From Bradyrhizobium erythrophlei (lineage in GTDB: Bacteria > Pseudomonadota > Alphaproteobacteria > Rhizobiales > Xanthobacteraceae), in contig NZ_LT670817.1 in NCBI RefSeq assembly GCF_900129425.1, positions 3,906,001 through 3,970,000 of the forward strand: 64,000 nt of DNA, given 5' to 3'. Within the stretch, counting starts at the first letter, position 1. The number at the start of each line of letters is the position of its first letter. The translations under genes and the position numbers were made by a program. Of this stretch, positions 43,205-52,547 are shown in pieces. The notes under the pieces are model-generated. The model saw only the letters and a list, made by a program, of their open reading frames with translations. It was not told the origin of the DNA and ran no database searches.

Positions 43205-45529
43205 ATGACCAGCGCAGACACCTCGGCCGCATCGTTCGATCCGTCGTTTGCCGAATCCAAGGGGGGGACCCTGCGGTGGCTGGCGCCGTTCGCGGTCGGC
43301 CTGGCGCTGCTGTCGGCCTTCCTCACCTTCGTCGTGCTCACCGGCCTGACGCCGATCGCACCGACACGCGACGTTGTCGTTTCCTTCATGCTTATCAACG
43401 GCGCGACCATCCTCGTGCTGGTCGGCATCATCATCCGCGAAGTCTGGCAGATGGTTCAGGCCCGCCGCCGCGGCCGGGCGGCGGCGAGGCTGCACGTCCA
43501 GATCGTCAGCCTGTTCTCCGTCATTGCTGTGCTGCCGGCGGTGCTGGTGGCGATCGTTGCCAACGTGACCATCGATCGCGGGCTTGACCGGCTGTTTTCA
43601 GGTCCGACGCGTGAGGTGATCCAGAACTCGCAGATTGTGGCCAATGCGTATCTGTACGAGCACGCGGAACTGATTCGCGGCGACATTCTGGGAATGGCGA
43701 ACGATATCGCCCACGCCCGGCCGTTGTTCGACCAGGATCGCGGAACGTTTCGTGATCTGCTGACCGCAAGCGCCGCTTCGCGCAATCTGCCGGGGGCCAT
43801 GCTGATCGACAAGAATCGCAATATTCTGGAGACGGCACAAACCGGCATCAAACAGGCCTTCGCGCCGCCGGCGCCGGAAACCCTGAACGACGTCAACGAA
43901 AACGAACCACAGATCGCGGTGATCCCCGAAGAAAATTATGTCGCAGCCGTTATCCGGCTGCGCGCCTTCGACAACACCTTCCTCTACGTGGCCCGTCTGC
44001 TCGATCCGCGCGTGGTCGCACTGGTCAACCAAACCCAGGCCAGCGTTGCCGAATATGCTGAAATCGAATCGCGCCGATTGGCCATGCAGGTGTCGTTCGC
44101 GCTGATGTTCGCCGTGATCGCGCTGACCATTTTGATGGCTTCGGTTCTGATCGGGTTGAATTTCGCCAATTGGCTGGTCGCCCCTATACGGCGGCTGATG
44201 AGTGCGGCCAACATCGTCTCGACCGGCGACCTGCATGTGCAGGTGCCGGTGCACCGCTCCGAAGGCGATCTCGCGCAGCTCGGCGAAACCTTCAACAAGA
44301 TGACGCAGGAGTTGCGAACCCAGCGCGACGAACTGGTCAGTGCCAGCGACGTGATCGACAGCCGCCGCCGCTTCATCGAGGCGGTATTGTCGTCGGCGAG
44401 CGCCGGCATTATCGGCGTCGATGCCTCCGGAAGCGTCGGTATTCTCAATCGCTCGGCCGAAAAACTCATCGGCCACGCAGAATCCGAGACGCTCGATCAT
44501 CCGCTGTCGGACGTGCTGCCCGAACTCGATGAGATGATGAAATCCGCCCGCGAGGGTACCCAGCGGCTGGTACAGGGCCAGATCAGCATCACCCGCGACG
44601 GCCATGAGCGCAATCTTTCGGTCCGTGTCAGCGCCGAACAGACCAGCCAGTCGCGCGACAGCTACATCATCACGCTTGATGATATTACCGAACTGGTTTC
44701 CGCGCAGCGCACCTCGGCGTGGGCCGACGTCGCCCGCCGCATCGCCCACGAAATCAAGAATCCGCTGACGCCGATCCAGCTTTCGGCCGAACGCATCCGC
44801 CGCAAATTCGGCAAGGTCATCACCGAGGACAAAGCCATATTCGAGCAATGCACCGACACGATCGTACGGCAGGTCGATGATATCAGGCGAATGGTCGATG
44901 AATTCTCGCGCTTTGCGCGGATGCCGAAGCCCGTGATCGAAGGCGAGGACGTCGCTGACACCGTGCGGCAGGCCGTCTTCCTGATGCGGGTCGGACAACC
45001 CGACATCGACATCGAAGCCGAGATCAAGGAAGAGCCGATGCGGGCGCAGTTCGACCGGCGGCTGATCTCGCAGGCATTGACCAACATCATCAAGAATGCG
45101 ACGGAGGCCATCGAAGCCGTCCCGGCGGAGCAACTGGGCAAGGGTCGTATTGATGTCATCGCCGCGCGCGAAAAAGATGACATCGTGATCGACGTCATCG
45201 ACAACGGAATCGGGCTGCCCAAGGTGAGCCGGGCGCGTCTGCTCGAACCCTATGTCACGACTCGCGAAAAGGGCACCGGCCTCGGCCTTGCGATCGTCGG
45301 CCGCGTTTTGGAGGACCACGGCGGCCGGATCGAACTCAACGACGCCGCGGATATCCGGCCGGGCCAACGTGGAGCCTGGATGCGGTTGCGCTTTGCCATG
45401 TCCGGCCACGCACCGAAGGCCGAAGCGAAAGAGCCCGCGCCCGAAACAAATCCACCGGCCTCCGAAACCATCGGGCCGGCAGAAACGACCAATAATGAAA
45501 CAAAGATCAAAGCCGCGACCGGCAGCTGA
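43205..45529 (+). CDS. ntrY: nitrogen/redox sensor kinase NtrY
   Basis: A 774-residue membrane histidine kinase. N-terminal membrane spans (LAPFAVGLALLSAFLTFVVL, then GATILVLVGIIIREVW and VSLFSVIAVLPAVLVAIVAN) flank an extracytoplasmic region. A further span (SFALMFAVIALTILMASVLI) leads into HAMP and PAS domains. The kinase core has RRIAHEIKNPLTPIQLSAER and GTGLGLAIVGRVLEDHGG. Its partner NtrX follows 17 bases later. Together they sense nitrogen or redox status in alphaproteobacteria. Confidence 0.95.
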   Translation: MTSADTSAASFDPSFAESKGGTLRWLAPFAVGLALLSAFLTFVVLTGLTPIAPTRDVVVSFMLINGATILVLVGIIIREVWQMVQARRRGRAAARLHVQIVSLFSVIAVLPAVLVAIVANVTIDRGLDRLFSGPTREVIQNSQIVANAYLYEHAELIRGDILGMANDIAHARPLFDQDRGTFRDLLTASAASRNLPGAMLIDKNRNILETAQTGIKQAFAPPAPETLNDVNENEPQIAVIPEENYVAAVIRLRAFDNTFLYVARLLDPRVVALVNQTQASVAEYAEIESRRLAMQVSFALMFAVIALTILMASVLIGLNFANWLVAPIRRLMSAANIVSTGDLHVQVPVHRSEGDLAQLGETFNKMTQELRTQRDELVSASDVIDSRRRFIEAVLSSASAGIIGVDASGSVGILNRSAEKLIGHAESETLDHPLSDVLPELDEMMKSAREGTQRLVQGQISITRDGHERNLSVRVSAEQTSQSRDSYIITLDDITELVSAQRTSAWADVARRIAHEIKNPLTPIQLSAERIRRKFGKVITEDKAIFEQCTDTIVRQVDDIRRMVDEFSRFARMPKPVIEGEDVADTVRQAVFLMRVGQPDIDIEAEIKEEPMRAQFDRRLISQALTNIIKNATEAIEAVPAEQLGKGRIDVIAAREKDDIVIDVIDNGIGLPKVSRARLLEPYVTTREKGTGLGLAIVGRVLEDHGGRIELNDAADIRPGQRGAWMRLRFAMSGHAPKAEAKEPAPETNPPASETIGPAETTNNETKIKAATGS

Positions 45530-45546
45530 CAAGACAGGCGTGACCC

Positions 45547-46917
45547 ATGGCGAATGACATTCTGATTGTCGATGACGAAGCCGATATTCGTGACCTCGTT
45601 GCGGGCATTCTTGACGACGAGGGGTTCACCACCCGGACCGCACGCGACAGCGATTCGGCGCTGGCGGAAATTGCGAATCGCCGCCCGCATCTGGTGTTTC
45701 TCGACATCTGGCTGCAGGGCAGCAAGCTCGACGGGCTGCAGTTGCTGGAGCAGATCAAGCGCGACCACGCCGATCTGCCGGTGGTGATGATTTCCGGGCA
45801 CGGCAATATCGAAACCGCGGTCGCGGCGATCAAGCGCGGCGCCTACGACTTTATCGAAAAGCCCTTCAAGTCCGACCGCCTGATTCTGGTGGCGACGCGG
45901 GCGCTCGAGACCTCGCGGCTGAAGCGCGAGGTGAAGGAACTCAAGCAACTCGCCCCGGCAGCCAGTGTCCTGACCGGACGTTCCGCCTGCATGAATCAGT
46001 TGCGCCAGACCATCGAGCGGGCCGCCAAGGCCAACAGCCGAATCCTGATCGTCGGCCCGTCGGGCGCCGGCAAGGAATTGGCGGCGCGCACGCTGCACAA
46101 CGCATCAGGCCGGGCCGAGGGACCGTTCGTCGTCATCAACGCCGCGGCCATTACCCCGGAGCGCATGGAAGTCGAACTGTTCGGTATCGAACAGTCCAAT
46201 GGCGAGCACCAACGCAAGGCGGGCGCGCTGGAGGAGGCCCATGGCGGCACCCTGTTCATCGACGAAATCGGCGATATGCCGCGCGAAACCCAGAACAAAA
46301 TCCTGCGGGTGCTGGTCGATCAGACGTTCCAGCGCTCAGGCGGCACCACCAAGGTCAATGTCGACGTTCGCATCATCTCCTCGACCGCGCGCAATCTGGA
46401 AGAGGAGATCGCGGAAGGCCGGTTCCGCGAGGATCTCTATCACCGGCTGTCGGTGGTGCCGATCCGCGTGCCGCCGCTGTCAGAGCGCCGCGAGGACATT
46501 CCTGAACTGATCGATTATTTCATGGATCAGATCTCGGTCGCGACCGGCTTGCCGAAACGTCAGATCGGCCAGGATGCGATGGCAGTCTTGCAGTCGCACG
46601 TTTGGCCCGGAAACGTCCGGCAGCTTCGCAACAATGTCGAGCGCGTCATGATCCTGGCGGGCGGCGGTCCGGAAATCATCATCACAGCCGATATGCTACC
46701 TCAGGATGTCGGCTCGATGGTGCCGGCGATGCCGACCAGCAACAATGGCGAGCACATCATGGGCCTGCCGCTGCGCGAGGCGCGGGAAGTGTTCGAGCGG
46801 GACTATTTGATCGCCCAGATCAGCCGATTCTCCGGTAATATTTCTCGCACGGCGGAATTCGTCGGCATGGAACGTTCGGCCCTGCATCGCAAGCTCAAGG
46901 CGCTGGGGGTCGGCTGA
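45547..46917 (+). CDS. ntrX: response regulator NtrX
   Basis: A 456-residue regulator. The receiver domain has DDEADIRDLVAGILDDEG and the phospho-Asp in LVFLDIWLQ. The AAA domain keeps Walker A (GPSGAGKELAARTLHNAS) and Walker B (GGTLFIDEIGDMPRE). The GAFTGA loop expected between them is replaced by GIEQSNGEHQRKAGALEEAH. The Fis-type helix-turn-helix (GNISRTAEFVGMERSALHRK) is intact. Loss of the loop argues against direct sigma54 activation and for a repressor or other role. Confidence 0.95.
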   Translation: MANDILIVDDEADIRDLVAGILDDEGFTTRTARDSDSALAEIANRRPHLVFLDIWLQGSKLDGLQLLEQIKRDHADLPVVMISGHGNIETAVAAIKRGAYDFIEKPFKSDRLILVATRALETSRLKREVKELKQLAPAASVLTGRSACMNQLRQTIERAAKANSRILIVGPSGAGKELAARTLHNASGRAEGPFVVINAAAITPERMEVELFGIEQSNGEHQRKAGALEEAHGGTLFIDEIGDMPRETQNKILRVLVDQTFQRSGGTTKVNVDVRIISSTARNLEEEIAEGRFREDLYHRLSVVPIRVPPLSERREDIPELIDYFMDQISVATGLPKRQIGQDAMAVLQSHVWPGNVRQLRNNVERVMILAGGGPEIIITADMLPQDVGSMVPAMPTSNNGEHIMGLPLREAREVFERDYLIAQISRFSGNISRTAEFVGMERSALHRKLKALGVG

Positions 46918-47175
46918 ATGCGGATTCACGTCCTTCATTCCATGCATTTGCTTGAGAAAATTCATCTCTTTCCGCATTTTTACGGGCAATTTCGGCCGTG
47001 TTTCCCGGGGCCGATGCGCGAACTAGCTTGCCTAAAAACCGCGCCTGCCTTCTAATCCTTCCGCCGCGCTCCCGGAGGGGGATCTCAGGGGAAAGCCGGC
47101 AACCGGGGGAGGCTCCACAAGAGGGCTGCGCCTGGTGCAATAAAAAGAATCCAACAAGACGGCGGGACAAAAACA
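46918..47175. promoter_or_regulatory. hfq leader/promoter region
   Basis: A 258-base gap between ntrX and hfq without a gene. It is AT-richer at its left edge (GAGAAAATTCATCTCTTTCC), where an hfq promoter could lie. No exact boxes are assigned. Confidence 0.35.
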
Positions 47176-47424
47176 ATGGCGGCAGACCGCGCACAAAATC
47201 TACAAGACACCTTCCTTAATCATGTTCGCAAAACCAAAACGCCACTGACGATCTTTCTGGTCAATGGGGTGAAGCTGCAGGGGATTGTCACCTGGTTCGA
47301 CAATTTCTGCCTGCTGCTCCGGCGCGACGGTCATTCGCAGCTTGTCTACAAGCACGCGATCTCGACCATCATGCCGGGCGCTCCGATCCAGCTGTTCGAA
47401 GGCGGCGAGGACGCGCCGGCTTGA
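47176..47424 (+). CDS. hfq: RNA chaperone Hfq
   Basis: An 82-residue Sm-like protein that forms hexamers and pairs small RNAs with mRNAs. Sm1 is QDTFLNHVRKTKTPLTIFLV with NGVKLQGIVTWFDNFCLLL, and Sm2 is SQLVYKHAISTIMP. Length and motifs are typical of alphaproteobacterial Hfq. hflX starts 11 bases later, as in many proteobacteria. Confidence 0.97.
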   Translation: MAADRAQNLQDTFLNHVRKTKTPLTIFLVNGVKLQGIVTWFDNFCLLLRRDGHSQLVYKHAISTIMPGAPIQLFEGGEDAPA

Positions 47425-47435
47425 AAGTGATCTGA

Positions 47436-48815
47436 TTGGAACCCCGAAATCTGGAAGGGGATGCCGACCGTCCGCGGTCGGCAGGGGAAAAAGCAACCGG
47501 GCGGGTGATCGTCATCGGCCCTTATTTGCGTATGCGCCGCGGCGACCCCGATGCGCAAACGGACCATCATGCCATCCGCAATTCCGAGGCGCGGCTTGAG
47601 GAAGCGGCAGGCCTGGCGCGCGCCATCGACCTGACGATCGCGGAGGCGTTGATCGCCCCGGTCAGTCAGATCCGCCCTGCGACCTATCTCGGCAAGGGCA
47701 AGGTCGAGGAGATCGTCGGGCTCATCACCGGGCACGAGATCGAACTCGTGGTGATGGATTGCGCTTTGTCGCCGATCCAGCAGCGCAACCTCGAGAAGGC
47801 CTGGAACACAAAAGTTCTCGACCGCACCGGGCTGATCCTCGAAATCTTCGGCCGCAGGGCCAAGACCAAGGAAGGCGCGCTCCAGGTCGAACTTGCGCAC
47901 CTCAATTATCAGCGCAGCCGCCTGGTACGATCGTGGACCCATCTGGAGCGCCAACGCGGCGGCTTCGGGTTCATGGGCGGTCCGGGCGAGACCCAGATCG
48001 AGGCCGACCGCCGCCTGATCGGCGAGCGCATCATTCGGCTTGAGAACGAGATCAAGAAAGTCCAGGCGACGCGGCGGCTGCATCGCGCCGGCCGGCAGCG
48101 GGTGCCGTATCGGGTGGTAGCGCTGGTCGGCTACACCAACGCCGGAAAATCGACGCTGTTCAACCGCCTGACCCGCGCCGATGTACAGGCCGCCGACATG
48201 CTGTTCGCAACGCTCGATCCAACCTTGCGCGCGCTCAGCCTGCCGCATGGCGGCAAGGCGATGCTGTCGGACACCGTGGGATTCATCTCCAATCTACCGA
48301 CGCAACTGGTTGCGGCGTTTCGTGCGACGCTGGAGGAGGTGCTGGAGGCCGACGTCATTCTCCACGTCCGCGACATCTCGCATGAAGACGCCGACGCGCA
48401 GCAGCGCGACGTCGATACCGTGCTGCGTCAGCTCGGGATCGATCCGGATGCCGGCATGCGCATTCTCGAAATCTGGAACAAGATCGACCGCTTCGATCCG
48501 GAACAGCGCGAAAACCTGCGCAACATCGCCGCGCGCCGGCCGTCGGAGCGCCCCTGTTTCCTGGTCTCCGCCGAAACCGGCGAGGGGGTCGACGCGCTAC
48601 TCGCCGCGATCGAAGACCGGCTGGCGGCGACGCGGATGACGCTGGACCTGTCGATCGACGCCGCCGACGGCGCCGGCATCAGCTGGCTGCATCGCAATTC
48701 GGAAATCCTCAACAAGGAATTTCACGACGGGCGGTTCGACATGACCGTGCGGGTCGACGAGACAAAACGCGATATCGTGGTCAACCGCTTTGATGCCGTG
48801 CCGCACGCGGTGTGA
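47436..48815 (+). CDS. hflX: ribosome-rescue GTPase HflX
   Basis: A 459-residue GTPase that splits stalled ribosomes under stress. The N-terminal domain has GKGKVEEIVGLI and GLILEIFGRRAKTKEGALQV. The linker includes GFMGGPGETQIEADRRLI, and the G domain has LVGYTNAGKSTLFNRLT (G1), DTVGFISNLP (G3) and IWNKIDRF (G4). The TTG start at 47436 gives a usual family length; a GTG at 47505 is an alternative. Operon with hfq. Confidence 0.93.
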   Translation: MEPRNLEGDADRPRSAGEKATGRVIVIGPYLRMRRGDPDAQTDHHAIRNSEARLEEAAGLARAIDLTIAEALIAPVSQIRPATYLGKGKVEEIVGLITGHEIELVVMDCALSPIQQRNLEKAWNTKVLDRTGLILEIFGRRAKTKEGALQVELAHLNYQRSRLVRSWTHLERQRGGFGFMGGPGETQIEADRRLIGERIIRLENEIKKVQATRRLHRAGRQRVPYRVVALVGYTNAGKSTLFNRLTRADVQAADMLFATLDPTLRALSLPHGGKAMLSDTVGFISNLPTQLVAAFRATLEEVLEADVILHVRDISHEDADAQQRDVDTVLRQLGIDPDAGMRILEIWNKIDRFDPEQRENLRNIAARRPSERPCFLVSAETGEGVDALLAAIEDRLAATRMTLDLSIDAADGAGISWLHRNSEILNKEFHDGRFDMTVRVDETKRDIVVNRFDAVPHAV

Positions 48816-48838
48816 CTACAGCGCCGCCGAAGAATTTG

Positions 48839-48920
48839 CCATTGCGACTGGCGCAAGCGAAGAAGCAATCCATTCTGCCTTGTTGATCCATGGATTGCTT
48901 CGCTACGCTCGCAATGGCGG
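48839..48920. repeat. diverged copy of the 34839 palindrome
   Basis: CCATTGCGACTGGCGCAAGC-type left arm and a TGGATTGCTTCGCTACGCTC right arm form an imperfect long hairpin around a loop. It shares most bases with 34839-34916. Lying between the converging hflX and mazG genes, it could act as a bidirectional terminator. Confidence 0.7.
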
Positions 48921-48930
48921 GTTGGCCACT

Positions 48931-49746
48931 TCACTCCGTTTCCTTCGCCTCATTCCAGAGCGCGTCCATCTCGGCGAGCGAGGCGCTTTCAAGCGAACGC
49001 CCCTGCGTCTCCAGTGCGCTCTCGATGTAGCCAAAGCGGCGTTCGAATTTGGCGTTGGTGCCGCGTAGCGCCAACTCCGGGTCGGCGCCGACATGCCGCG
49101 CCAGATTGACCAGCGCGAACAGGAGATCGCCGGTTTCGTCCGCGAGTTCTTTCTCATCGCCGCGGTCCAGTGCGGCCTCTATCTCGTCGGCCTCCTCGCG
49201 AATCTTGTGCAGTACCGCGCGCGGATCGTTCCAGTCGAAGCCGACCTTTGAAGCCTTGCGCTGTAATTCCATCGCCCGCGTCAGGGCCGGCTGCCCCGTC
49301 TTTACGCTCGACAACAGTGACTTGTGCGTCGCCTCTTCCGGCTGCCGCCGCGCCGCCCGTTCGGCTTTCTCTTCAGCCTTGATGCGATCCCATGCGTCCT
49401 TGACGTGCGACGGGGTCAGGCGGCCGTCCTTGTCGGCAAACACATGCGGATGCCGCCGGATCATCTTGCGCGAGATCGCCTCCACCACGTCGCCGAACGC
49501 GAACGCATTCTGCTCTTCGGCCATGCGGGCATGAAACACCACCTGCAGCAGGAGATCGCCGAGTTCGTCGCAGAGATCGTCGAGGTCGCCGCGGGCGATG
49601 GCGTCGGTGACCTCATAGGCTTCCTCGATGGTGTAGGGCGCGATGGTCGCGAAATTCTGTTCGAGGTCCCAAGGACAACCGCTGCCGGGCGTTCGCAGTG
49701 CCGCCATGATTTCGAGCAGGCGTGAGATATCGCGGGAAGGGGTCAT
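48931..49746 (-). CDS. mazG: nucleoside triphosphate pyrophosphohydrolase MazG
   Basis: A 271-residue enzyme that hydrolyses (d)NTPs to monophosphates and may clear damaged nucleotides or alarmones. Two all-alpha MazG repeats are visible. The first has LRTPGSGCPWDLEQNFATIA, then EEAYEVTDAIARGDLDDLCD and ELGDLLLQVVFHA. The second has EEADEIEAALDRGDEKELAD and ETGDLLFALVNLAR. The two EExxE(x)nExxD sets coordinate Mg. It converges on hflX. Confidence 0.92.
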   Translation of the reverse strand: MTPSRDISRLLEIMAALRTPGSGCPWDLEQNFATIAPYTIEEAYEVTDAIARGDLDDLCDELGDLLLQVVFHARMAEEQNAFAFGDVVEAISRKMIRRHPHVFADKDGRLTPSHVKDAWDRIKAEEKAERAARRQPEEATHKSLLSSVKTGQPALTRAMELQRKASKVGFDWNDPRAVLHKIREEADEIEAALDRGDEKELADETGDLLFALVNLARHVGADPELALRGTNAKFERRFGYIESALETQGRSLESASLAEMDALWNEAKETE

Positions 49747-49864
49747 CGTGCACCTGATCCAGAGAAGACCGGGCTTGTATGCCGCAAGACGGGCGTCGAT
49801 CCCAGTGAAACAACTGCGCTTTCCACCGATTGGCGGGAACGTCTTGGGGTGCTAAGGGCACCCT

Positions 49865-50575
49865 ATGAGCGATCCATTCGAATCCGAAACCGCGTTGGTA
49901 CTGTTCTCCGGCGGACAAGACTCGGCCACTTGCCTCGCCTGGGCGCTGCAGCGCTTTGCGCGTGTCGAAATGCTCGGCTTCAACTACGGTCAGCGTCACG
50001 CCATCGAGCTCTCCTGCCGCGACCGCCTGCTTGACGGCATCAAATCATTGCGCGCGGATTGGGCAGCAAAGCTTGGCGAGGGCCACACCCTGGAGATTCC
50101 CACTCTGGCCACGATTTCCGACACCGCGCTGACGCGCGATGTGGCGATTGCGATGGGCGAGGACGGCTTGCCCAACACTTTCGTGCCCGGCCGCAACCTG
50201 GTGTTTCTGACGTTTGCGGCCGCGCTGGCCTACCGACGCGGCATCCGTCACATCATCGGCGGTATGTGCGAGACCGATTATTCCGGCTATCCGGACTGCC
50301 GCGACCAGACCATCCGGGCGTTGCAGACAGCGCTCAATCTCGGCATGAACACACAATTCGAATTGCATACGCCGCTGATGTGGCTCGACAAGGCCAGCAC
50401 ATGGAGGCTGGCAAATGAACTCGGCGGGGCAGGGCTGGTCGACCTGATCCGCGAACACTCCCACACCTGCTATCTCGGCGAACGCGGCGCGCGGCATGAG
50501 TGGGGCTATGGCTGCGGTGAGTGTCCGGCCTGCGCACTGCGCGCGACGGGTTGGCGGGAATACGCGGGGCGCTGA
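49865..50575 (+). CDS. queC: 7-cyano-7-deazaguanine synthase
   Basis: A 236-residue ATP-dependent enzyme that makes preQ0, the precursor of queuosine in tRNA and some DNA modifications. It carries the PP-loop LFSGGQDSATCLAWAL and FVPGRNLVFLTFAAALAYRR. The C-terminal zinc-binding set is HTCYLG plus GYGCGECPACALR. It is monocistronic here, and no other queuosine gene is adjacent. Confidence 0.95.
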   Translation: MSDPFESETALVLFSGGQDSATCLAWALQRFARVEMLGFNYGQRHAIELSCRDRLLDGIKSLRADWAAKLGEGHTLEIPTLATISDTALTRDVAIAMGEDGLPNTFVPGRNLVFLTFAAALAYRRGIRHIIGGMCETDYSGYPDCRDQTIRALQTALNLGMNTQFELHTPLMWLDKASTWRLANELGGAGLVDLIREHSHTCYLGERGARHEWGYGCGECPACALRATGWREYAGR

Positions 50576-50735
50576 GGTCGCACCATTCGTGTCCCGGACG
50601 CGGTGCGGCGTGCTTCACGCTGCTCCGCAGAGGCCGGTAGCACGGGTGGAAGATGGACTCCGGACCAGCAGCGCGCCACGCCGCTGGTGCGGCGCGCTGC
50701 GCAGCATGCGAGGAACGCCAATTCGCGCGGGCCGT

Positions 50736-51119
50736 TCAGTCAAAATCCTCCGGCTTCAATTCGATCGGCGAGCCATGCGGCGTGCGTTCGGCGGCGCGGT
50801 CCCAGGCATCCCGGTAGCGATGGAGTGTATCGACGCTTGCGACTCCTTTCGCCGCGATCAGCCGTTCCAGGGTTGCCAGCCAATGCCGGTAATAGGTCTC
50901 GCCGCCGTCGGGATCGCCGTTGGCTTGTGCGCGCTTGATTTCATCGGCAAGGGCCGCGGCCCATTCGTTCCAGGTGAACAGCCCGTACGCATGCAGCGCC
51001 AGCGCCATCGCAAAGGCCTGCGCTTCCCAGGGTTCGCGGAACACCGGCCCGTCGGCATCGTGGGGCATGCCGGGGACCGCGCTCATTGCCTCAGCAGCGG
51101 CGTGCGGATTCCGCTGCAT
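50736..51119 (-). CDS. nitrile hydratase accessory/activator protein
   Basis: A 127-residue protein of the family that delivers cobalt to nitrile hydratase (P14K/NthE-like). It resembles the N-terminal domain of the beta subunit (FREPWEAQAFAMALALHAYG, FTWNEWAAALADEIKRAQ, YYRHWLATLERLI). Its ATG overlaps the beta-subunit stop (TGATG), so the 127-residue form is preferred over an upstream start at 51146. Last gene of the operon. Confidence 0.85.
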   Translation of the reverse strand: MQRNPHAAAEAMSAVPGMPHDADGPVFREPWEAQAFAMALALHAYGLFTWNEWAAALADEIKRAQANGDPDGGETYYRHWLATLERLIAAKGVASVDTLHRYRDAWDRAAERTPHGSPIELKPEDFD

Positions 51120-51778
51120 CAGACCGGCTCCAGATAGGGTTCCCAAGCGTCGACCGAAACCTTCAGGTTCGGGTCGGACGCCTCACCCCATAACTCGCGG
51201 CCATCAAACGTCACCGTGTAAAGCCACTGCGGATTTTCGCCGGCGCCCGTGGCGTTGCTGTCGGGAAAGACATGACAGCCCAGCACACGGTCGACGACGC
51301 CGCTGTGCCCGCGCACATAGTGCGGCAACCGGGTATGGGTCGGCGGATGGATCATCCTGGCGCGAACACGGTCGCCCGCGGCGAACAGAGCCGCGCCGGT
51401 GGCGGCGCGCTCGGTCGGTCCGCCCCGATGCAGCATGGCGGCGACACCATCAGGCGTCAGCGTTTTTGCCACCGGCTTTGTTGGATGCAGCGGCTTTCCG
51501 GCTTCGATCTCGTCCGATGCGATCAGGGCACGCTCCAGCATCAGCCGTTCGAGACCCGCGAGCCAGATCTGGTAATAGCTTTTGCTCAAATATTCCGCGG
51601 GCGGACGATCCTCGCGGGCGAACCGCGACATATCGATGTTCCAGCCGCCGGGCATCGCCATCGCCAGCGTCAGCGCGAATGCGCGCCGTTCCCATTGCGC
51701 GTGAAACATCGGCTCGTCAGGTTCCGGCTGTACCGGACCCGACCACTTCACGCCGCCCATGTCGTGCGCGCCATCCAT
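51119..51778 (-). CDS. nthB: nitrile hydratase beta subunit
   Basis: A 219-residue subunit that, with the alpha subunit, hydrates nitriles to amides. N-terminal helical part: MDGAHDMGGVKWSGPVQPEP, HAQWERRAFALTLAMAMPGG and YQIWLAGLERLMLERAL. C-terminal SH3-like barrel: PPTHTRLPHYVRGHSGVVDR and LWGEASDPNLKVSVDAWEPY. It overlaps the alpha-subunit stop by one base. Confidence 0.93.
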   Translation of the reverse strand: MDGAHDMGGVKWSGPVQPEPDEPMFHAQWERRAFALTLAMAMPGGWNIDMSRFAREDRPPAEYLSKSYYQIWLAGLERLMLERALIASDEIEAGKPLHPTKPVAKTLTPDGVAAMLHRGGPTERAATGAALFAAGDRVRARMIHPPTHTRLPHYVRGHSGVVDRVLGCHVFPDSNATGAGENPQWLYTVTFDGRELWGEASDPNLKVSVDAWEPYLEPV

Positions 51779-52410
51779 CAGGCCACCTCGCGCGGATGCT
51801 TCGGCAATCCCGTGCCGATCATGCTGTCGCGGGTGACGAGGTCGGCAAGGTGTTCCTCGCTCCAGCCTTCGGCGCCGGCCGGGCGCATCGGCAGCACCAG
51901 ATAGCGGATTTCCGCGGTCGAATCCCAGACGCGAATATTCGTGCCCTCGGGCAGTTCGAAGCCGAAATCCCTAAGTACGCCGCGCGGATCCTTCACGGCC
52001 TTGGAGCGATAGGGCGCGGATTTGTACCAGACCGGCGGCAGGCCGAGCACGGGCCAAGGATAACAGGAGCAAAGGGTGCACACGACCATGTTGTGGAGAG
52101 TGGGGGTGTTCTCGACGGCCACGATGTGCTCGCCCTGCCGTCCGGCATAGCCGAGTTCCGAGATCGCCGGCGTGGCGTCCTTGAGCAGACGGGCGCGGTA
52201 TTCGGGATCGGCCCAAGCGCGGGCCACGACGCGGGCGCCGTTGCGCGGTCCGACCTTGGTCTCGTAGGTTTCGATCAACAGATCGAGCGCGGCCGGATCG
52301 ACGTAGCCCTTCTCGGTCAGAATGGTCTCGAGCGCGCGCACCCGCAGTTCGGTCTCGGACAATTCCGAATGGTCGTGCTCGTGATGATGATCGTGGTCAT
52401 GGCCGGTCAT
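51778..52410 (-). CDS. nthA: nitrile hydratase alpha subunit, cobalt type
   Basis: A 210-residue catalytic subunit. The metal claw is VCTLCSCYPWPVLG (Cys111, Cys114, Ser115, Cys116). Thr after the first Cys is the mark of cobalt-type enzymes; iron types have Ser. YKSAPYRSKAVKDPRGVLRD follows. The N terminus is His-rich (MTGHDHDHHHEHDHSELSET), which may help collect metal. The start at 52410 is chosen over one 13 codons upstream. Order alpha-beta-activator is the usual one for cobalt enzymes. Divergent from the crotonase gene. Confidence 0.95.
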   Translation of the reverse strand: MTGHDHDHHHEHDHSELSETELRVRALETILTEKGYVDPAALDLLIETYETKVGPRNGARVVARAWADPEYRARLLKDATPAISELGYAGRQGEHIVAVENTPTLHNMVVCTLCSCYPWPVLGLPPVWYKSAPYRSKAVKDPRGVLRDFGFELPEGTNIRVWDSTAEIRYLVLPMRPAGAEGWSEEHLADLVTRDSMIGTGLPKHPREVA

Positions 52411-52547
52411 GAGGTGAGGATAGGCGAAATTCTGTCGATGTCGAGGCATCGCCCCGGCAACGAGTGCTGGCCTGAAATCACAGTTGATGTCGCAGGGACG
52501 TTTGTGCGCTATCGTTTGGTGAAAAATAGCGGGCAGGGAAGGCGCGG

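Noticed and set aside
43598..45532. 644-codon open frame antisense to ntrY
   Set aside because: NtrY has all kinase motifs in the other strand, while the antisense product shows none.
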